Source: Bacteroidales bacterium
Lineage (GTDB): Bacteria; Bacteroidota; Bacteroidia; Bacteroidales; VadinHA17
Assembly: GCA_025454755.1 (NCBI GenBank)
Contig: JALONV010000013.1
Span: forward strand, 1 to 38,232
Direction of reading: 5' to 3'
Length of the DNA: 38,232 nt
Of this stretch, positions 15,337-24,433 are shown in pieces. Both the position numbers and the translations under genes were made by a program. The notes under the pieces are model-generated. The model was not told where the DNA came from, ran no database searches, and worked only from the letters and a program-made list of their open reading frames with translations. Every line of letters starts with the position of its first letter. Position 1 is the stretch's first letter.

Positions 15337-16290
15337 ATGGTTTTAGATATCACTCTTCTTCTCCTCGGATTCGTACTCCTAATTATCGGGGCCAACTGGC
15401 TGGTGGATGGTTCTTCTTCCCTTGCAAGGAAATTTAAAGTGTCTGACCTGGCAATCGGTTTGACTGTCGTTGCATTCGGAACATCAACACCGGAACTAGT
15501 AGTAAACCTGTTTGCGGCAGTCGAAGGTCATAATGATATTGTGTTTGGAAATATCCTTGGCAGCAATAACTTCAACCTTTTTATTATCCTTGGCATTGCA
15601 GGGCTAATTACACCTCTGGTAGTGAAATCGAGCACAGTCTGGACAGAAATACCTCTTTCCATGGCAGCCCTCATTCTTCTCTTTTTACTGGCCAATGATT
15701 TTTTCATAGCGGAAAGGAACCTTCTTTCAAGGCTTGACGGAATTATTCTTCTGGCTTTGTTCGTCTTCTTCCTTTACTATGTCTTCAGGCACGTTAAAGC
15801 CGATATAGAAGTGCATCGGGATTTTAAAGAGATATCCACGCCGAAAATTATTGCTCTGATAATTCTAGGACTTGGCGGCCTTATTGCAGGAGGAAGAGTG
15901 GTTGTCATCAATGCTGTTGACCTGGCAAAAGATATGGGTGTAAGTGAAAAGATCATCGGGCTTACAATCGTAGCTGCAGGCACTTCTCTTCCGGAACTTG
16001 TGACATCAGTTATCGCAGGGATAAAGAAGAACAACGATATTGCCATTGGTAACATAGTCGGTTCAAATATCTTCAATATATTCTTCATCCTGGGACTAAG
16101 CTCACTTCTGAGGCCTCAGGAATACAATACAGCATTCAACACGGATATATACATGGTTGCTTTTGGAACGGTATTCCTTTTCACTGCGATGTTCCTGGGT
16201 AAAAAACACAGGCTCGACAGGTGGGAAGCAGGAGTATTGCTCCTGATCTACATAGGATATACCCTGTTCCTCATAAAAAAAGAGATATAG
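15337..16290 (+). CDS. CaCA-family Na+/Ca2+ exchanger (YrbG-like)
   Basis: The 317-aa inner-membrane protein has about ten hydrophobic segments and the two inverted alpha repeats that bind ions in the CaCA superfamily. Repeat one has GTSTPELVVN (48-57) and GNILGSNNFN (71-80); repeat two has GTSLPELVTS (215-224) and GNIVGSNIFN (238-247). The acidic residues Glu53 and Glu220 are the expected ion ligands. It would exchange Ca2+ for Na+ or another cation. Its stop codon abuts the leuB stop on the other strand with no base between, so both transcripts must run into each other or end inside the genes; no terminator hairpin is visible. Confidence 0.93.
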   Translation: MVLDITLLLLGFVLLIIGANWLVDGSSSLARKFKVSDLAIGLTVVAFGTSTPELVVNLFAAVEGHNDIVFGNILGSNNFNLFIILGIAGLITPLVVKSSTVWTEIPLSMAALILLFLLANDFFIAERNLLSRLDGIILLALFVFFLYYVFRHVKADIEVHRDFKEISTPKIIALIILGLGGLIAGGRVVVINAVDLAKDMGVSEKIIGLTIVAAGTSLPELVTSVIAGIKKNNDIAIGNIVGSNIFNIFFILGLSSLLRPQEYNTAFNTDIYMVAFGTVFLFTAMFLGKKHRLDRWEAGVLLLIYIGYTLFLIKKEI

Positions 16291-17361
16291 TTATCCGCGT
16301 CCGATCTTTTCAGCAACCAGATCGCCCACCTCTGTTGTCGAATACCCCATTTTTCCAGCACCCATATCTTTCAGCTTGTTAGCGGTGACATACATTACCG
16401 CATCTTCGATTGCCCTGGCAGCTTTCTCCTCTCCCAGGTGCTCAAGCATCATACCGCCGCATGAAATTGCTGCTAACGGATTAATTATATTCTTCCCGGT
16501 ATATTTTGGAGCGGAACCGCCGATAGGCTCAAACATGGAGACTCCCTCAGGATTGATATTGCCTCCTGCTGCAATGCCCATTCCTCCCTGTGTTATTGCA
16601 CCAAGGTCGGTAATAATATCACCGAACATGTTGGTGGTGACTATCACATCGAACCATTCCGGATTCTTGATCATCCACATGCAGGTAGCATCCACATGGT
16701 AATATTCACGAATGATATCCGGATATTCAGCTTTGCCTATTTCGTGAAAGGCCCTTTCCCAGAGGTCAAAGACAAAGGTCAGCACGTTTGTTTTTCCGCA
16801 GAGAGCCAGTGTTTTTCTCTTGTTTCTTTTTCTTGTGTATTCAAATGCATAGCGCAGGCAGCGGTCAACCTGCATCCGGGAATATACCATGTTCTGTATT
16901 GCAACCTCATGCGGGGTACCTTTCATTGTAACACCGCCGCTGCCGGTATATACATCGCCGGTATTTTCCCTTACTACCACATAATCAATATGTTCCGGAC
17001 CTTTATCTTTAAGAGGCGTTGCAACGCCCGGATATAGTTTTACCGGACGGAGATTTATATACTGGTCAAGTTCAAACCGCAATCTCAGCAGAATCCCTTT
17101 CTCGAGAATACCAGGCCTGACATCAGGATGACCTATTGCTCCAAGAAAAATGGAATCGAACTTCTTCATCTCTTCCGATGCAGAATCCGGAAGAACCTCT
17201 CCGGTCCTCAAATATCGATCTCCTCCAAAATCAAACTCTTCATAATTGATTTTAAAGCCAAATTTTGAAGCAGCTGCACTCAGGACTTTTCTACCCTCCC
17301 TGACAACTTCAGGACCGGTGCCGTCACCCGGGATTACTGCAATGTTATAAGTTTTACCCAT
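16291..17361 (-). CDS. leuB: 3-isopropylmalate dehydrogenase
   Basis: The 356-aa beta-decarboxylating dehydrogenase converts 3-isopropylmalate to 2-oxoisocaproate, and probably 3-methylmalate to 2-oxobutyrate given the adjacent cimA. It begins with VIPGDGTGPEVVREG, has LRLRFELDQYINLRPVKLYPG near 90-110, RENTGDVYTGSGG near 130, the catalytic region VDATCMWMI, and the Mg-binding TTNMFGDIITDLGA near 235. The VRENTGDVYTG segment is shared with several related dehydrogenases, so motif reading alone allows some breadth of substrate. It is the last gene of the operon, 9 bases after cimA. Confidence 0.92.
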   Translation of the reverse strand: MGKTYNIAVIPGDGTGPEVVREGRKVLSAAASKFGFKINYEEFDFGGDRYLRTGEVLPDSASEEMKKFDSIFLGAIGHPDVRPGILEKGILLRLRFELDQYINLRPVKLYPGVATPLKDKGPEHIDYVVVRENTGDVYTGSGGVTMKGTPHEVAIQNMVYSRMQVDRCLRYAFEYTRKRNKRKTLALCGKTNVLTFVFDLWERAFHEIGKAEYPDIIREYYHVDATCMWMIKNPEWFDVIVTTNMFGDIITDLGAITQGGMGIAAGGNINPEGVSMFEPIGGSAPKYTGKNIINPLAAISCGGMMLEHLGEEKAARAIEDAVMYVTANKLKDMGAGKMGYSTTEVGDLVAEKIGRG

Positions 17362-17370
17362 ATAAATAGT

Positions 17371-18936
17371 TTAGTTATTGTCATCATTTATGTCGACCAG
17401 GTTTTTCTTTCCTGCCATCATCTCCTTGTTTTCAACAATATTCAGCATCTTCTCGGTTGCCTTTATTGCCGATTCTGTCTGGTCGGCATCGAGCCCTTTG
17501 GATTTGAACTCCTTTCCATTGAAGCTCCATGTTATAACAGTCTCAACCAGGGCATCAGTCTTGCCGCCCGGAGGGATTGAAACCTCATAATCTGTAAGAA
17601 GTGGAAGCTCTTTTCCAAGCCTGTCGTATATCACTCTGACGGCTTTCATGAACGCATCATACTGTCCGTCGCCCGAAGAGGTCTCCTGGTATAACCGGCC
17701 ATCAATCTCTATCTGCACGCTGGCAAATGGTTTGAGCCCGTATGAGAGAGAAAGTGAATAATTCTTTATAAAGATCTTATAATCAGAAGTATCTGACCCA
17801 AGAACATCTGAAATTATGAAAGGAAGATCCTCTGTCGTCACACTCTCCTTCTTGTCCCCCAGCTCTATTACCCTTTGAGTAATTTTCTCTATCGATTCAG
17901 GATTTAGTGACAATCCAAACTCCTCAAGGTTTTTCCTGATAGTGGCCTTGCCGGATTGCTTTCCAAGCGCATATTTTCTTTTTCTCCCAAATCTCTCGGG
18001 AAGCAGGTTGTTGTAATAAAGATTGTCCTTGCTGTCACCGTCGGCATGGACACCTGACGTCTGGGTAAATACATTTTCACCTATGACCGGCTTATTTACA
18101 GGGATGCGGATGCCGCTGAAAGTCTCTACGATCCTGCTCGCCCTTGTGATCTCAAATTCATTTACACCTGTCTCAGCGTTAAGCTGATCGCGAAGTACTC
18201 CGATGACGCTCGAGAGAGGAGCATTGCCTGCTCTTTCTCCAAGTCCGTTTATTGTAGTGTGGATCCCCCTGACACCGGCTTTAACTGCCGAGAAAACATT
18301 TGCCACCGCAAGGTCGTAATCGTTATGCGGATGAAAGTCAAAGTGAAGAGATGGATATCTGTCAACAATTTTCTTACAGAAATTGAATGTCTGATCAGGA
18401 TTCAATATACCCAGGGTATCTGGCAGCATGAATCTTGTAATACTTTCATCCCTGAGGGAATCAAGCATATACAAGATATAATCCTCTGAGTTGATCATGC
18501 CGTTCGACCAGTCTTCGAGATAGATATTGACCTCCATATCAGCCGATTCTGCCTTTCTGAGGATCTCTTTAATATCTGATGCATGTCTTTCAGGTGTTTT
18601 TCTGAGCTGTTTCTCCAGATGACGCAGCGATCCTTTGCACAGCAGGTTTATAACCCTGCCTCCGGCATCCTTTATCCAGTTCAGCGAAATATCACCATCC
18701 ACAAAACCCAGGACCTCAACTTTTCCATGCATATTGTTGTGACGCGCCCATGAGGTTATCTGCCTGATGGCTTCAAACTCGCCTGACGACACTCTTGCGG
18801 AAGCCACCTCTATGCGGTCGACCTTCAGATCCTTCAGAAGGAGCTTTGCAATGTGAAGCTTCTCCAGCGGAGAGTATGAGACCCCCTGTGTCTGTTCGCC
18901 ATCGCGAAGAGTTGTATCCATTATTTCTATTCTCAT
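17371..18936 (-). CDS. cimA: (R)-citramalate synthase, Leptospira type
   Basis: This 521-aa member of the LeuA family probably condenses pyruvate and acetyl-CoA to citramalate, opening the threonine-independent route to isoleucine. It begins [30 protein letters not shown], then RIEVASARVSSGEFEAI, VNIYLEDWSNGM, the metal site FDFHPHNDYDLAVANV, INGLGERAGNAPL and ERFGRKRKYALGKQSGKA, followed by a C-terminal LeuA dimer/regulatory domain (VSIPPGGKTDALVETVITW). From memory these blocks resemble Leptospira citramalate synthase much more than 2-isopropylmalate synthase, and the operon has a separate normal leuA. The start overlaps the leuD stop by 4 bases. A second isopropylmalate synthase is the alternative. 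Confidence 0.82.
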   Translation of the reverse strand: MRIEIMDTTLRDGEQTQGVSYSPLEKLHIAKLLLKDLKVDRIEVASARVSSGEFEAIRQITSWARHNNMHGKVEVLGFVDGDISLNWIKDAGGRVINLLCKGSLRHLEKQLRKTPERHASDIKEILRKAESADMEVNIYLEDWSNGMINSEDYILYMLDSLRDESITRFMLPDTLGILNPDQTFNFCKKIVDRYPSLHFDFHPHNDYDLAVANVFSAVKAGVRGIHTTINGLGERAGNAPLSSVIGVLRDQLNAETGVNEFEITRASRIVETFSGIRIPVNKPVIGENVFTQTSGVHADGDSKDNLYYNNLLPERFGRKRKYALGKQSGKATIRKNLEEFGLSLNPESIEKITQRVIELGDKKESVTTEDLPFIISDVLGSDTSDYKIFIKNYSLSLSYGLKPFASVQIEIDGRLYQETSSGDGQYDAFMKAVRVIYDRLGKELPLLTDYEVSIPPGGKTDALVETVITWSFNGKEFKSKGLDADQTESAIKATEKMLNIVENKEMMAGKKNLVDINDDNN

Positions 18937-19535
18937 CTCTTCAGCGTGTTTCTGAATTCATAAGCTGTTATCATCTCTTTGATATTTAAGAGATAATCTA
19001 CATCGTCGAGTCCCTTTAAAAGGCACTCTTTCTTGTATGGATTTATCTCGAACCTCACAGGCTCACCATCCGGAAGAACTGAGAATGATTGTTTTTCAAG
19101 GTCTATTTTCACCCTTGTCTCCGGTTCTCTTCCTATCTTATCAAGAAGATAGTTAAGGTAGTTTTCAGGAACGACAACAGGAAGAAGTCCATTGTTAAGC
19201 GCATTGTTTCTGAATATGTCGGCAAAGAAGCTTGAAACAACAGCTCTGAATCCATAGTCGGAAATAGCCCAAACGGCATGCTCACGGCTCGATCCGCATC
19301 CAAAGTTTTTACCGGCCACCAGAACCTCTCCTTTAAAAGACGGATTATTTAAGACGAAATCATTATTCCTGTTTCCGCTTTTGTCGAACCTCCAGTCGCG
19401 GAACAAATTCTCACCGAATCCGGCGCGTGAAGTGGAGCTCAGGAACCGTGCCGGGATTATCTGATCTGTATCGACGTTTTCGAGGGGAAGCGGAACACAG
19501 GTCGACTCAAGTATATCGAATTTATCTCTTTTCAT
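18933..19535 (-). CDS. leuD: Isopropylmalate isomerase small subunit
   Basis: LeuD is the swivel-domain subunit that with LeuC isomerises 2- to 3-isopropylmalate, and citramalate to 3-methylmalate in the citramalate route. The 200-aa protein has VPLPLENVDTDQIIPARFL at residues 15-33, GKNFGCGSSREHAVWAI near 76-92, and SFFADIFRNNALNNGLLPV near 102-120, all diagnostic. The start is 18 bases after the leuC stop and the end overlaps cimA. Confidence 0.95.
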   Translation of the reverse strand: MKRDKFDILESTCVPLPLENVDTDQIIPARFLSSTSRAGFGENLFRDWRFDKSGNRNNDFVLNNPSFKGEVLVAGKNFGCGSSREHAVWAISDYGFRAVVSSFFADIFRNNALNNGLLPVVVPENYLNYLLDKIGREPETRVKIDLEKQSFSVLPDGEPVRFEINPYKKECLLKGLDDVDYLLNIKEMITAYEFRNTLKR

Positions 19536-19553
19536 CTCTGAATCTTTTGATTG

Positions 19554-20945
19554 TTAATCATTTAACAGTTCCCTTGGATCAGTTATCCTGCCGGTAACGG
19601 CAGCAGCAGCAGCGGTAAGCGGGCTGGCCAGGATTGTTCTTGCTCCCGGTCCCTGCCTGCCTTCAAAATTCCTGTTCGATGTTGATATCGCATACTTTCC
19701 TGCAGGGATCTTGTCGTCATTCATAGCCAGGCATGATGAACATCCCGGTTGCCGCAGCTCAAAACCTGCCAGCTTCAATGCCTCTGCAATGCCCTCATTA
19801 ATAGCCTGCTGTTCTACACGTTTCGATCCGGGGACAATAAGCGCCGTGATGCCGGGAGCTTTTTTTCTTCCCTTAACCATTTTTACAAATGACCTCAGGT
19901 CATCAATTCTTCCGTTTGTGCAACTACCAACAAATACATAATCTACCGGGTGGCCCAGCAATTTCATCCCGGGTCTGATGCCCATGTACTCAAGTGATTT
20001 GCTGAATGAAGAAGTATTATCACCTTCAGGAATTGTTTCATCTATCCCCATGCCCATTCCGGGATTTGTGCCAAATGTTATCATGGGCTTTATTTTTGAA
20101 GCATCGAATTCCAGTTCACGGTCAAACACTGCACCTTCATCGCTTTTCAATATCCTCCATCTCAGCAGCATTGATTTGAAATCCGGCCGGCTTTCAACAG
20201 CCGGTATTTTATTAAGATATTCATAGGTAGTATGATCGGGTGCGATCAATCCTCCCCTGGCGCCCATTTCGATGCTCATGTTGCAGACAGTCATTCTCTC
20301 ATCCATGCTCAGTGCCGTGACAGCTGGTCCTGCGAATTCAACAAAATATCCGGTGGCTCCGCCTGAGGATATCTGTGAGATAATGTAGAGGATCATATCT
20401 TTTGCAGTGACTCCTTTGCCGCGGCGTCCGTTCACTTTGATCCTCATGGTCTTAGGACGGGTCTGTATGATGCACTGTGTGGCAAGCACCATTTCGACCT
20501 CGCTGGTCCCTATTCCGAATGCAATTGTTCCGAATGCCCCATGTGTTGACGTATGGCTGTCGCCGCAGACTATCGTCATCCCGGGTAACGTATAGCCAAG
20601 CTCCGGACCGATAACATGAACGATACCGTTTTTCGGGTGGTTGAGTCCGAAATATTCAATGTTGTATTCCCTGCAGTTCTCAGCCAGCCTGTTCACCTGG
20701 TTGCGTGAAAGCTCATCCCTGATCGGAAGATGCTGATCAATCGTAGGTATATTATGATCGGCTGTCGCCAGAGTTTTATTAGGACGGAAAACAGGAATGC
20801 CTCTTGCCCGCAATCCGTCAAATGCCTGAGGGCTGGTCACCTCATGAATATAGTGCTGATCAATATATAAGACCTCAGGTCCGCCTTCAATTGATCGGAT
20901 AACATGGCTGTCCCAGATCTTGTCGAATAGTGTTTTTGGTGTCAT
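19554..20945 (-). CDS. leuC: Isopropylmalate isomerase large subunit
   Basis: LeuC carries the [4Fe-4S] cluster of the isomerase. The 463-aa sequence starts [16 protein letters not shown] and shows [37 protein letters not shown] near 132-144, [13 protein letters not shown] near 347 and [12 protein letters not shown] near 405, giving the three cluster cysteines (in CTNG and CSSC). Length and motifs are normal for the bacterial LeuC group. It follows leuA after a 105-base gap filled by a palindromic element. Confidence 0.96.
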   Translation of the reverse strand: MTPKTLFDKIWDSHVIRSIEGGPEVLYIDQHYIHEVTSPQAFDGLRARGIPVFRPNKTLATADHNIPTIDQHLPIRDELSRNQVNRLAENCREYNIEYFGLNHPKNGIVHVIGPELGYTLPGMTIVCGDSHTSTHGAFGTIAFGIGTSEVEMVLATQCIIQTRPKTMRIKVNGRRGKGVTAKDMILYIISQISSGGATGYFVEFAGPAVTALSMDERMTVCNMSIEMGARGGLIAPDHTTYEYLNKIPAVESRPDFKSMLLRWRILKSDEGAVFDRELEFDASKIKPMITFGTNPGMGMGIDETIPEGDNTSSFSKSLEYMGIRPGMKLLGHPVDYVFVGSCTNGRIDDLRSFVKMVKGRKKAPGITALIVPGSKRVEQQAINEGIAEALKLAGFELRQPGCSSCLAMNDDKIPAGKYAISTSNRNFEGRQGPGARTILASPLTAAAAAVTGRITDPRELLND

Positions 20946-20960
20946 AATTTATTTTTTTAA

Positions 20961-21050
20961 CCCCCCTGCTCCCGCTTAGGCGGGATATAAACCACACATC
21001 AATAAATCTTATGAAGTGGGTTTCAGCCCCCCTTTAGGGGGGTTGGGGGG
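20961..21050. repeat. GC-rich palindromic element between leuA and leuC
   Basis: A 90-bp element: left C-run, hairpin TCCCGCTTAGGCGGGA, ATATAAACC, an AT-rich core, GGGTTTCA, hairpin CCCCCCTTTAGGGGGG, right G-run. Both outer edges read TAACCCCCC inward, on opposite strands. On the minus strand it begins at the base after the leuA stop codon. It is closely similar in layout to the element at 24341-24433. Confidence 0.85.
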
Positions 21051-22544
21051 TTATTTTATTTTAGATAAGGCGTCAATAAAAGCTTCCACTGAAGCGGTTA
21101 TGATATCTGTGTTGGTTCCAAAACCGTAATATATTTTTCCCTGGTGTTCCACCTGTACATGAACTTTCCCAAGGTCGTCGCTGCCTTTTGTGATAGCCTG
21201 TATCAGGAACTCTTCAAGGTGAACTGTCTTGCTTATCAGGTGTTTGACTGCAGTGAAAGCAGCGTCGATGGGGCCATTGCCAGATGATGTTGAAGTGTGA
21301 ACCTCTCCGTTGATCCTGACACCGACAGTTGCAACAGGTATTGCAGATTTACCGCACGTCACCTGGAGAAGTTCGAGCTTAAGGGCTTTCTCCCCCTGCG
21401 CAACTTCTCCCATCAGTATCCTGATATCCTCGTCATTTATCTCTTTCTTTTTATCTGCAAGAAAAAGGAACCTGTGATATATTTCATCCAGCTCTTCCTT
21501 GTTAGGAGTAAAACCAAGTTGTTCAAGCCTGTGGCTGAGAGCCGCCCTGCCGCTGCGGGCAGTTAGAATGATAGATGATTCCCTGATACCCACTTCGACA
21601 GGATCTATGATCTCATAGTTCTCCCTTTTCTTGAGCACTCCATCCTGGTGTATGCCTGAGGAATGTGCGAAGGCATTCCTGCCTACTATTGCTTTATTTG
21701 CCTGCACGGGCATGCTCATAAGCGTTGACACGAGCCTGCTGGTGCTGAAGATTAGCTTCGAATTTATATCGGTTTTTAGTTTCAGGTCGTGATGGCTTTT
21801 TATGATCATCACCACCTCTTCGAGTGAGGTGTTGCCTGCTCTTTCTCCAATACCGTTTATGGTCACTTCGACCTGTCTTGCCCCGTTGACTACGCCCATC
21901 ATTGTGTTGGCTGTGGCCATCCCCAGATCATTGTGGCAGTGAGTGGAAATGACTGCCTTATCAATATTAGGGACATTTTCCTTCAGGTAACGGATCTTTT
22001 CCCCATATTCTTCAGGCATACAGTAACCTGTTGTATCAGGAATGTTTACAACAGTGGCGCCGGCTTTTATCACTGCTTCAATGACTTTAGCCAGGTATTT
22101 ATTGTCGCTTCTGCCTGCATCCTCTGCATAAAACTCGACATCATCGACAAACTTCCTGGCATATTTGACTGCATCAGCGGCTCTTTTAAGTATCTCCTCG
22201 GGAGTTGTCCTGATCTTGTACTTTATATGAAAAGGAGAAGTCCCTATGCCGGTGTGTATCCTTTTCCGCTTTGCATATTCGAGAGCCTCAGCTGCTACTT
22301 CGATATCCTTTTTAACAGCACGTGTAAGTGCGCATATCACAGGATTTGAGACGACCTTTGATATCTCTACCACCGACTTGAAATCGCCGGGGCTGGATAT
22401 CGGGAAACCTGCCTCTATCACGTCGACTCCCAGAGCTTCAAGCGCCCTGGCCACCTGGATCTTTTCAATTGTATTCAGCTGGCATCCCGGTACCTGTTCT
22501 CCGTCCCTCAGGGTAGTGTCGAAAATTATTACTTTATCATTCAT
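21051..22544 (-). CDS. leuA: 2-isopropylmalate synthase
   Basis: LeuA condenses 2-oxoisovalerate with acetyl-CoA, the first committed Leu step. The 497-aa protein has [19 protein letters not shown] at the N-terminus, [14 protein letters not shown] near 39-52, the metal site [14 protein letters not shown] near 199-212, [16 protein letters not shown] near 229, and the C-terminal allosteric LeuA dimer domain ([13 protein letters not shown] near 424), where Leu would bind. It differs from the neighbouring cimA in the substrate-facing N-terminal blocks. It follows ilvC by 21 bases, and its stop codon abuts a palindromic element. Confidence 0.95.
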   Translation of the reverse strand: MNDKVIIFDTTLRDGEQVPGCQLNTIEKIQVARALEALGVDVIEAGFPISSPGDFKSVVEISKVVSNPVICALTRAVKKDIEVAAEALEYAKRKRIHTGIGTSPFHIKYKIRTTPEEILKRAADAVKYARKFVDDVEFYAEDAGRSDNKYLAKVIEAVIKAGATVVNIPDTTGYCMPEEYGEKIRYLKENVPNIDKAVISTHCHNDLGMATANTMMGVVNGARQVEVTINGIGERAGNTSLEEVVMIIKSHHDLKLKTDINSKLIFSTSRLVSTLMSMPVQANKAIVGRNAFAHSSGIHQDGVLKKRENYEIIDPVEVGIRESSIILTARSGRAALSHRLEQLGFTPNKEELDEIYHRFLFLADKKKEINDEDIRILMGEVAQGEKALKLELLQVTCGKSAIPVATVGVRINGEVHTSTSSGNGPIDAAFTAVKHLISKTVHLEEFLIQAITKGSDDLGKVHVQVEHQGKIYYGFGTNTDIITASVEAFIDALSKIK

Positions 22545-22565
22545 TTTGTAAATGTTTATTATGAA

Positions 22566-23615
22566 TTATTTCTTTTGTGGTCTCAATTTTCTGACTGCAG
22601 CACCGGCACTCCAGAGCTCTGAAGTTCCAAGCTCCCTGAGTTCAGCATCGAGCAGCTCTTTATAGTCTGGTGAACCGGTCGATTTTAATACTCTCTTGCA
22701 CTCTTCCCCGGACTTGACTCTCTTATAAAGTTTTTTAAACACCGGGAGTGTAGCCTTCATAAACTTTGGCCGCCAGTCGAGCGCGCCTCTCTGGGCTGTA
22801 GCGCTGCAGTTGGCATACATCCAGTCCATGCCATTTTCATCAACAAGGCGGATAAGGCTCTGGGTGAGTTCCTCAACAGTCTCGTTGAATGCTTCGGATG
22901 GAGAATGGCCATTATCGCGAAGAACTTTATACTGCGCATCCATGATTCCCGCCAGGGCGCCCATTAGAACACCGCGTTCACCGGTCAGATCGCTGAAGAC
23001 TTCCTTTTCGAAAGTGGTGGGAAAGAGGTAACCCGATCCTATTGCAATGCCAAGGGCGATGGTTCGCTCTTCGGCCTTGCCGGTGAAATCCCGGAATACT
23101 GAATAACTCGAGTTTATTCCGGCTCCGGCAAGAAAATTACGGCGTACACTTGTGCCTGAACCCTTTGGCGCGCAAAGAATTACATCAATATCGGAAGGAG
23201 GTACAACGCCGGTATGTTCCTTATATGTTATTGAAAAACCATGTGAAAAATACAGTGCCTTGCCTTTTGTAAGATGTGGTTTCAGTTTTGGCCAAAGGAG
23301 CCTTTGTGCTGCATCGGATACCAGGTACTGAATTATTGTACCCTTTTCAGCAGCTTCTTCAACAGAGAACAAGGTTTGTCCGGGAACGAAGCCATCCCTG
23401 ACGGCTTTATCCCAGTCGGCCTTGAATTCAGGCGCCTGTCCTACAATAACATTAATACCGTTATCCTTCATGTTCATTGCCTGTGCAGGTCCCTGAACGC
23501 CGTAACCTATAACAGCTACCACTTCATTTTTAAGTACTTCGCGGGCTTTTGAAAGCGGGAATTCTTCCCTTGTCACTACATTTTCAACAACTCCGCCAAA
23601 ATCAATCTTTGCCAT
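22566..23615 (-). CDS. ilvC: Ketol-acid reductoisomerase
   Basis: IlvC isomerises and reduces acetolactate and acetohydroxybutyrate for Val/Leu and Ile. The 349-aa protein has the NADPH-binding VAVIGYGVQGPAQAMNMKDNG near 29-49, SHGFSITYKE near 124, APKGSGTSVRR near 149-159 and the metal-binding EVFSDLTGERGVLMGALAGIMDAQYK near 209-234. GxGxQG is present as GYGVQG. Length fits a class I-like enzyme with a lineage-specific C-terminus rich in Lys/Arg. It begins 138 bases after ilvN, with a palindromic element in the gap. Confidence 0.95.
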   Translation of the reverse strand: MAKIDFGGVVENVVTREEFPLSKAREVLKNEVVAVIGYGVQGPAQAMNMKDNGINVIVGQAPEFKADWDKAVRDGFVPGQTLFSVEEAAEKGTIIQYLVSDAAQRLLWPKLKPHLTKGKALYFSHGFSITYKEHTGVVPPSDIDVILCAPKGSGTSVRRNFLAGAGINSSYSVFRDFTGKAEERTIALGIAIGSGYLFPTTFEKEVFSDLTGERGVLMGALAGIMDAQYKVLRDNGHSPSEAFNETVEELTQSLIRLVDENGMDWMYANCSATAQRGALDWRPKFMKATLPVFKKLYKRVKSGEECKRVLKSTGSPDYKELLDAELRELGTSELWSAGAAVRKLRPQKK

Positions 23616-23666
23616 AATATTAAGTTTTAATTCGTATTCGTTTTCAATCCTTTCATTTAAATCAGA

Positions 23667-23753
23667 CCCCCCATCCCCCCTAAAGGGGGGCTAATAAGGG
23701 GCCTCAATTTAGCTCCCCTTCAGGGGAGATGCTCCGCTTACGGAGCAGAGGGG
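23667..23753. repeat. GC-rich palindromic element between ilvN and ilvC
   Basis: Hairpins CCCCCCTAAAGGGGGG, CTCCCCTTCAGGGGAG and TGCTCCGCTTACGGAGCA in succession between outer C- and G-runs. The right edge GGGG is directly adjacent to the ilvN stop codon (TGA then CCCC on the minus strand). Confidence 0.82.
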
Positions 23754-24323
23754 TCAGTTTCTATTATATACCTCCGTTTCCTCCGTTTTCATCCTGTTCG
23801 CTTCATCCATCTCCCTCAGGTATGAGTTCAGTTCGCGAACCTGTTTTGTAACGGCCACTCTTCCAGAGCGCGCAAACTGAAGGACACCATAAGGTTTCAG
23901 ATGATCAAGCAATTCGCTGATCTCCGATTTATGTCCTGTTTTTTCAAGGATGATAAACTCCGGCGAGACTTCAAGTATTCGCGCATGATATGCCCGAACA
24001 ACATGATCGATGACATTTCCTGACAGGATCCCTTTTGTGCTTACCTTGAAGAGAGCTATCTCCTGGTAAATTATCTCTTCTGAGGTATGCACGAACACCT
24101 TCAGCACATCTACCAGCTTCTCCAGCTGTTTTGCCACTTTCCTGACCATTTCGGGTGTTGTCTTTACCACAAGTGTAAGAAGGTGAACACCGTCAACAGC
24201 TGATTCGGATGCCGTTATACTTTCTATATTTATCTGCCTTCGCGTAAGGATTATGGTGATCTGATTCAGTATCCCTATGTGATCCTCGCTGAATAATGAT
24301 AATGTGTATTCCTGTTTTCCCAT
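23754..24323 (-). CDS. ilvN: Acetolactate synthase small (regulatory) subunit
   Basis: This 189-aa protein activates IlvB and confers Val feedback. An N-terminal ACT domain (EYTLSLFSEDHIGILNQITIILTRRQINIESI, then HLLTLVVKTT) is followed by the ALS small-subunit C-terminal domain (EIALFKVS, IIDHVVRAYHARILEVSPEFIILEKTG near 80-125). The start chosen is the ATG at 24323, giving MGKQEYTLS, rather than an upstream TTG at 24347 that lies in the palindromic element and would add only GGKKRKK-type residues. It sits in the normal place between ilvB and ilvC. Confidence 0.94.
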   Translation of the reverse strand: MGKQEYTLSLFSEDHIGILNQITIILTRRQINIESITASESAVDGVHLLTLVVKTTPEMVRKVAKQLEKLVDVLKVFVHTSEEIIYQEIALFKVSTKGILSGNVIDHVVRAYHARILEVSPEFIILEKTGHKSEISELLDHLKPYGVLQFARSGRVAVTKQVRELNSYLREMDEANRMKTEETEVYNRN

Positions 24324-24340
24324 TTTCTTTCTTTTTTTGC

Positions 24341-24433
24341 CCCCCAACTCCCGCCTAAGCGGGACTATAAACCCTTAATTTACATTATAAGGTTTTCTGG
24401 GTTTTATCCCCCCTTCAGGGGGGCAGGGGGGGG
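24341..24433. repeat. GC-rich palindromic element between ilvB and ilvN
   Basis: About 93 bp: C-run, hairpin TCCCGCCTAAGCGGGA, CTATAAACCC, AT-rich core, GGGTTTTAT, hairpin CCCCCCTTCAGGGGGG, G-run. The element starts, on the minus strand, at the base after the ilvB stop (TAA then CCCCCC). Layout and edge sequences match the element at 20961-21050 while the hairpin arms differ in compensating ways. Confidence 0.85.

Noticed and set aside
24324-24347. TTG start of ilvN giving a GGKKRKK-rich extension
   Set aside because: The TTG lies in a palindromic element and the added residues are not family-like; the ATG at 24323 gives the usual N-terminus.
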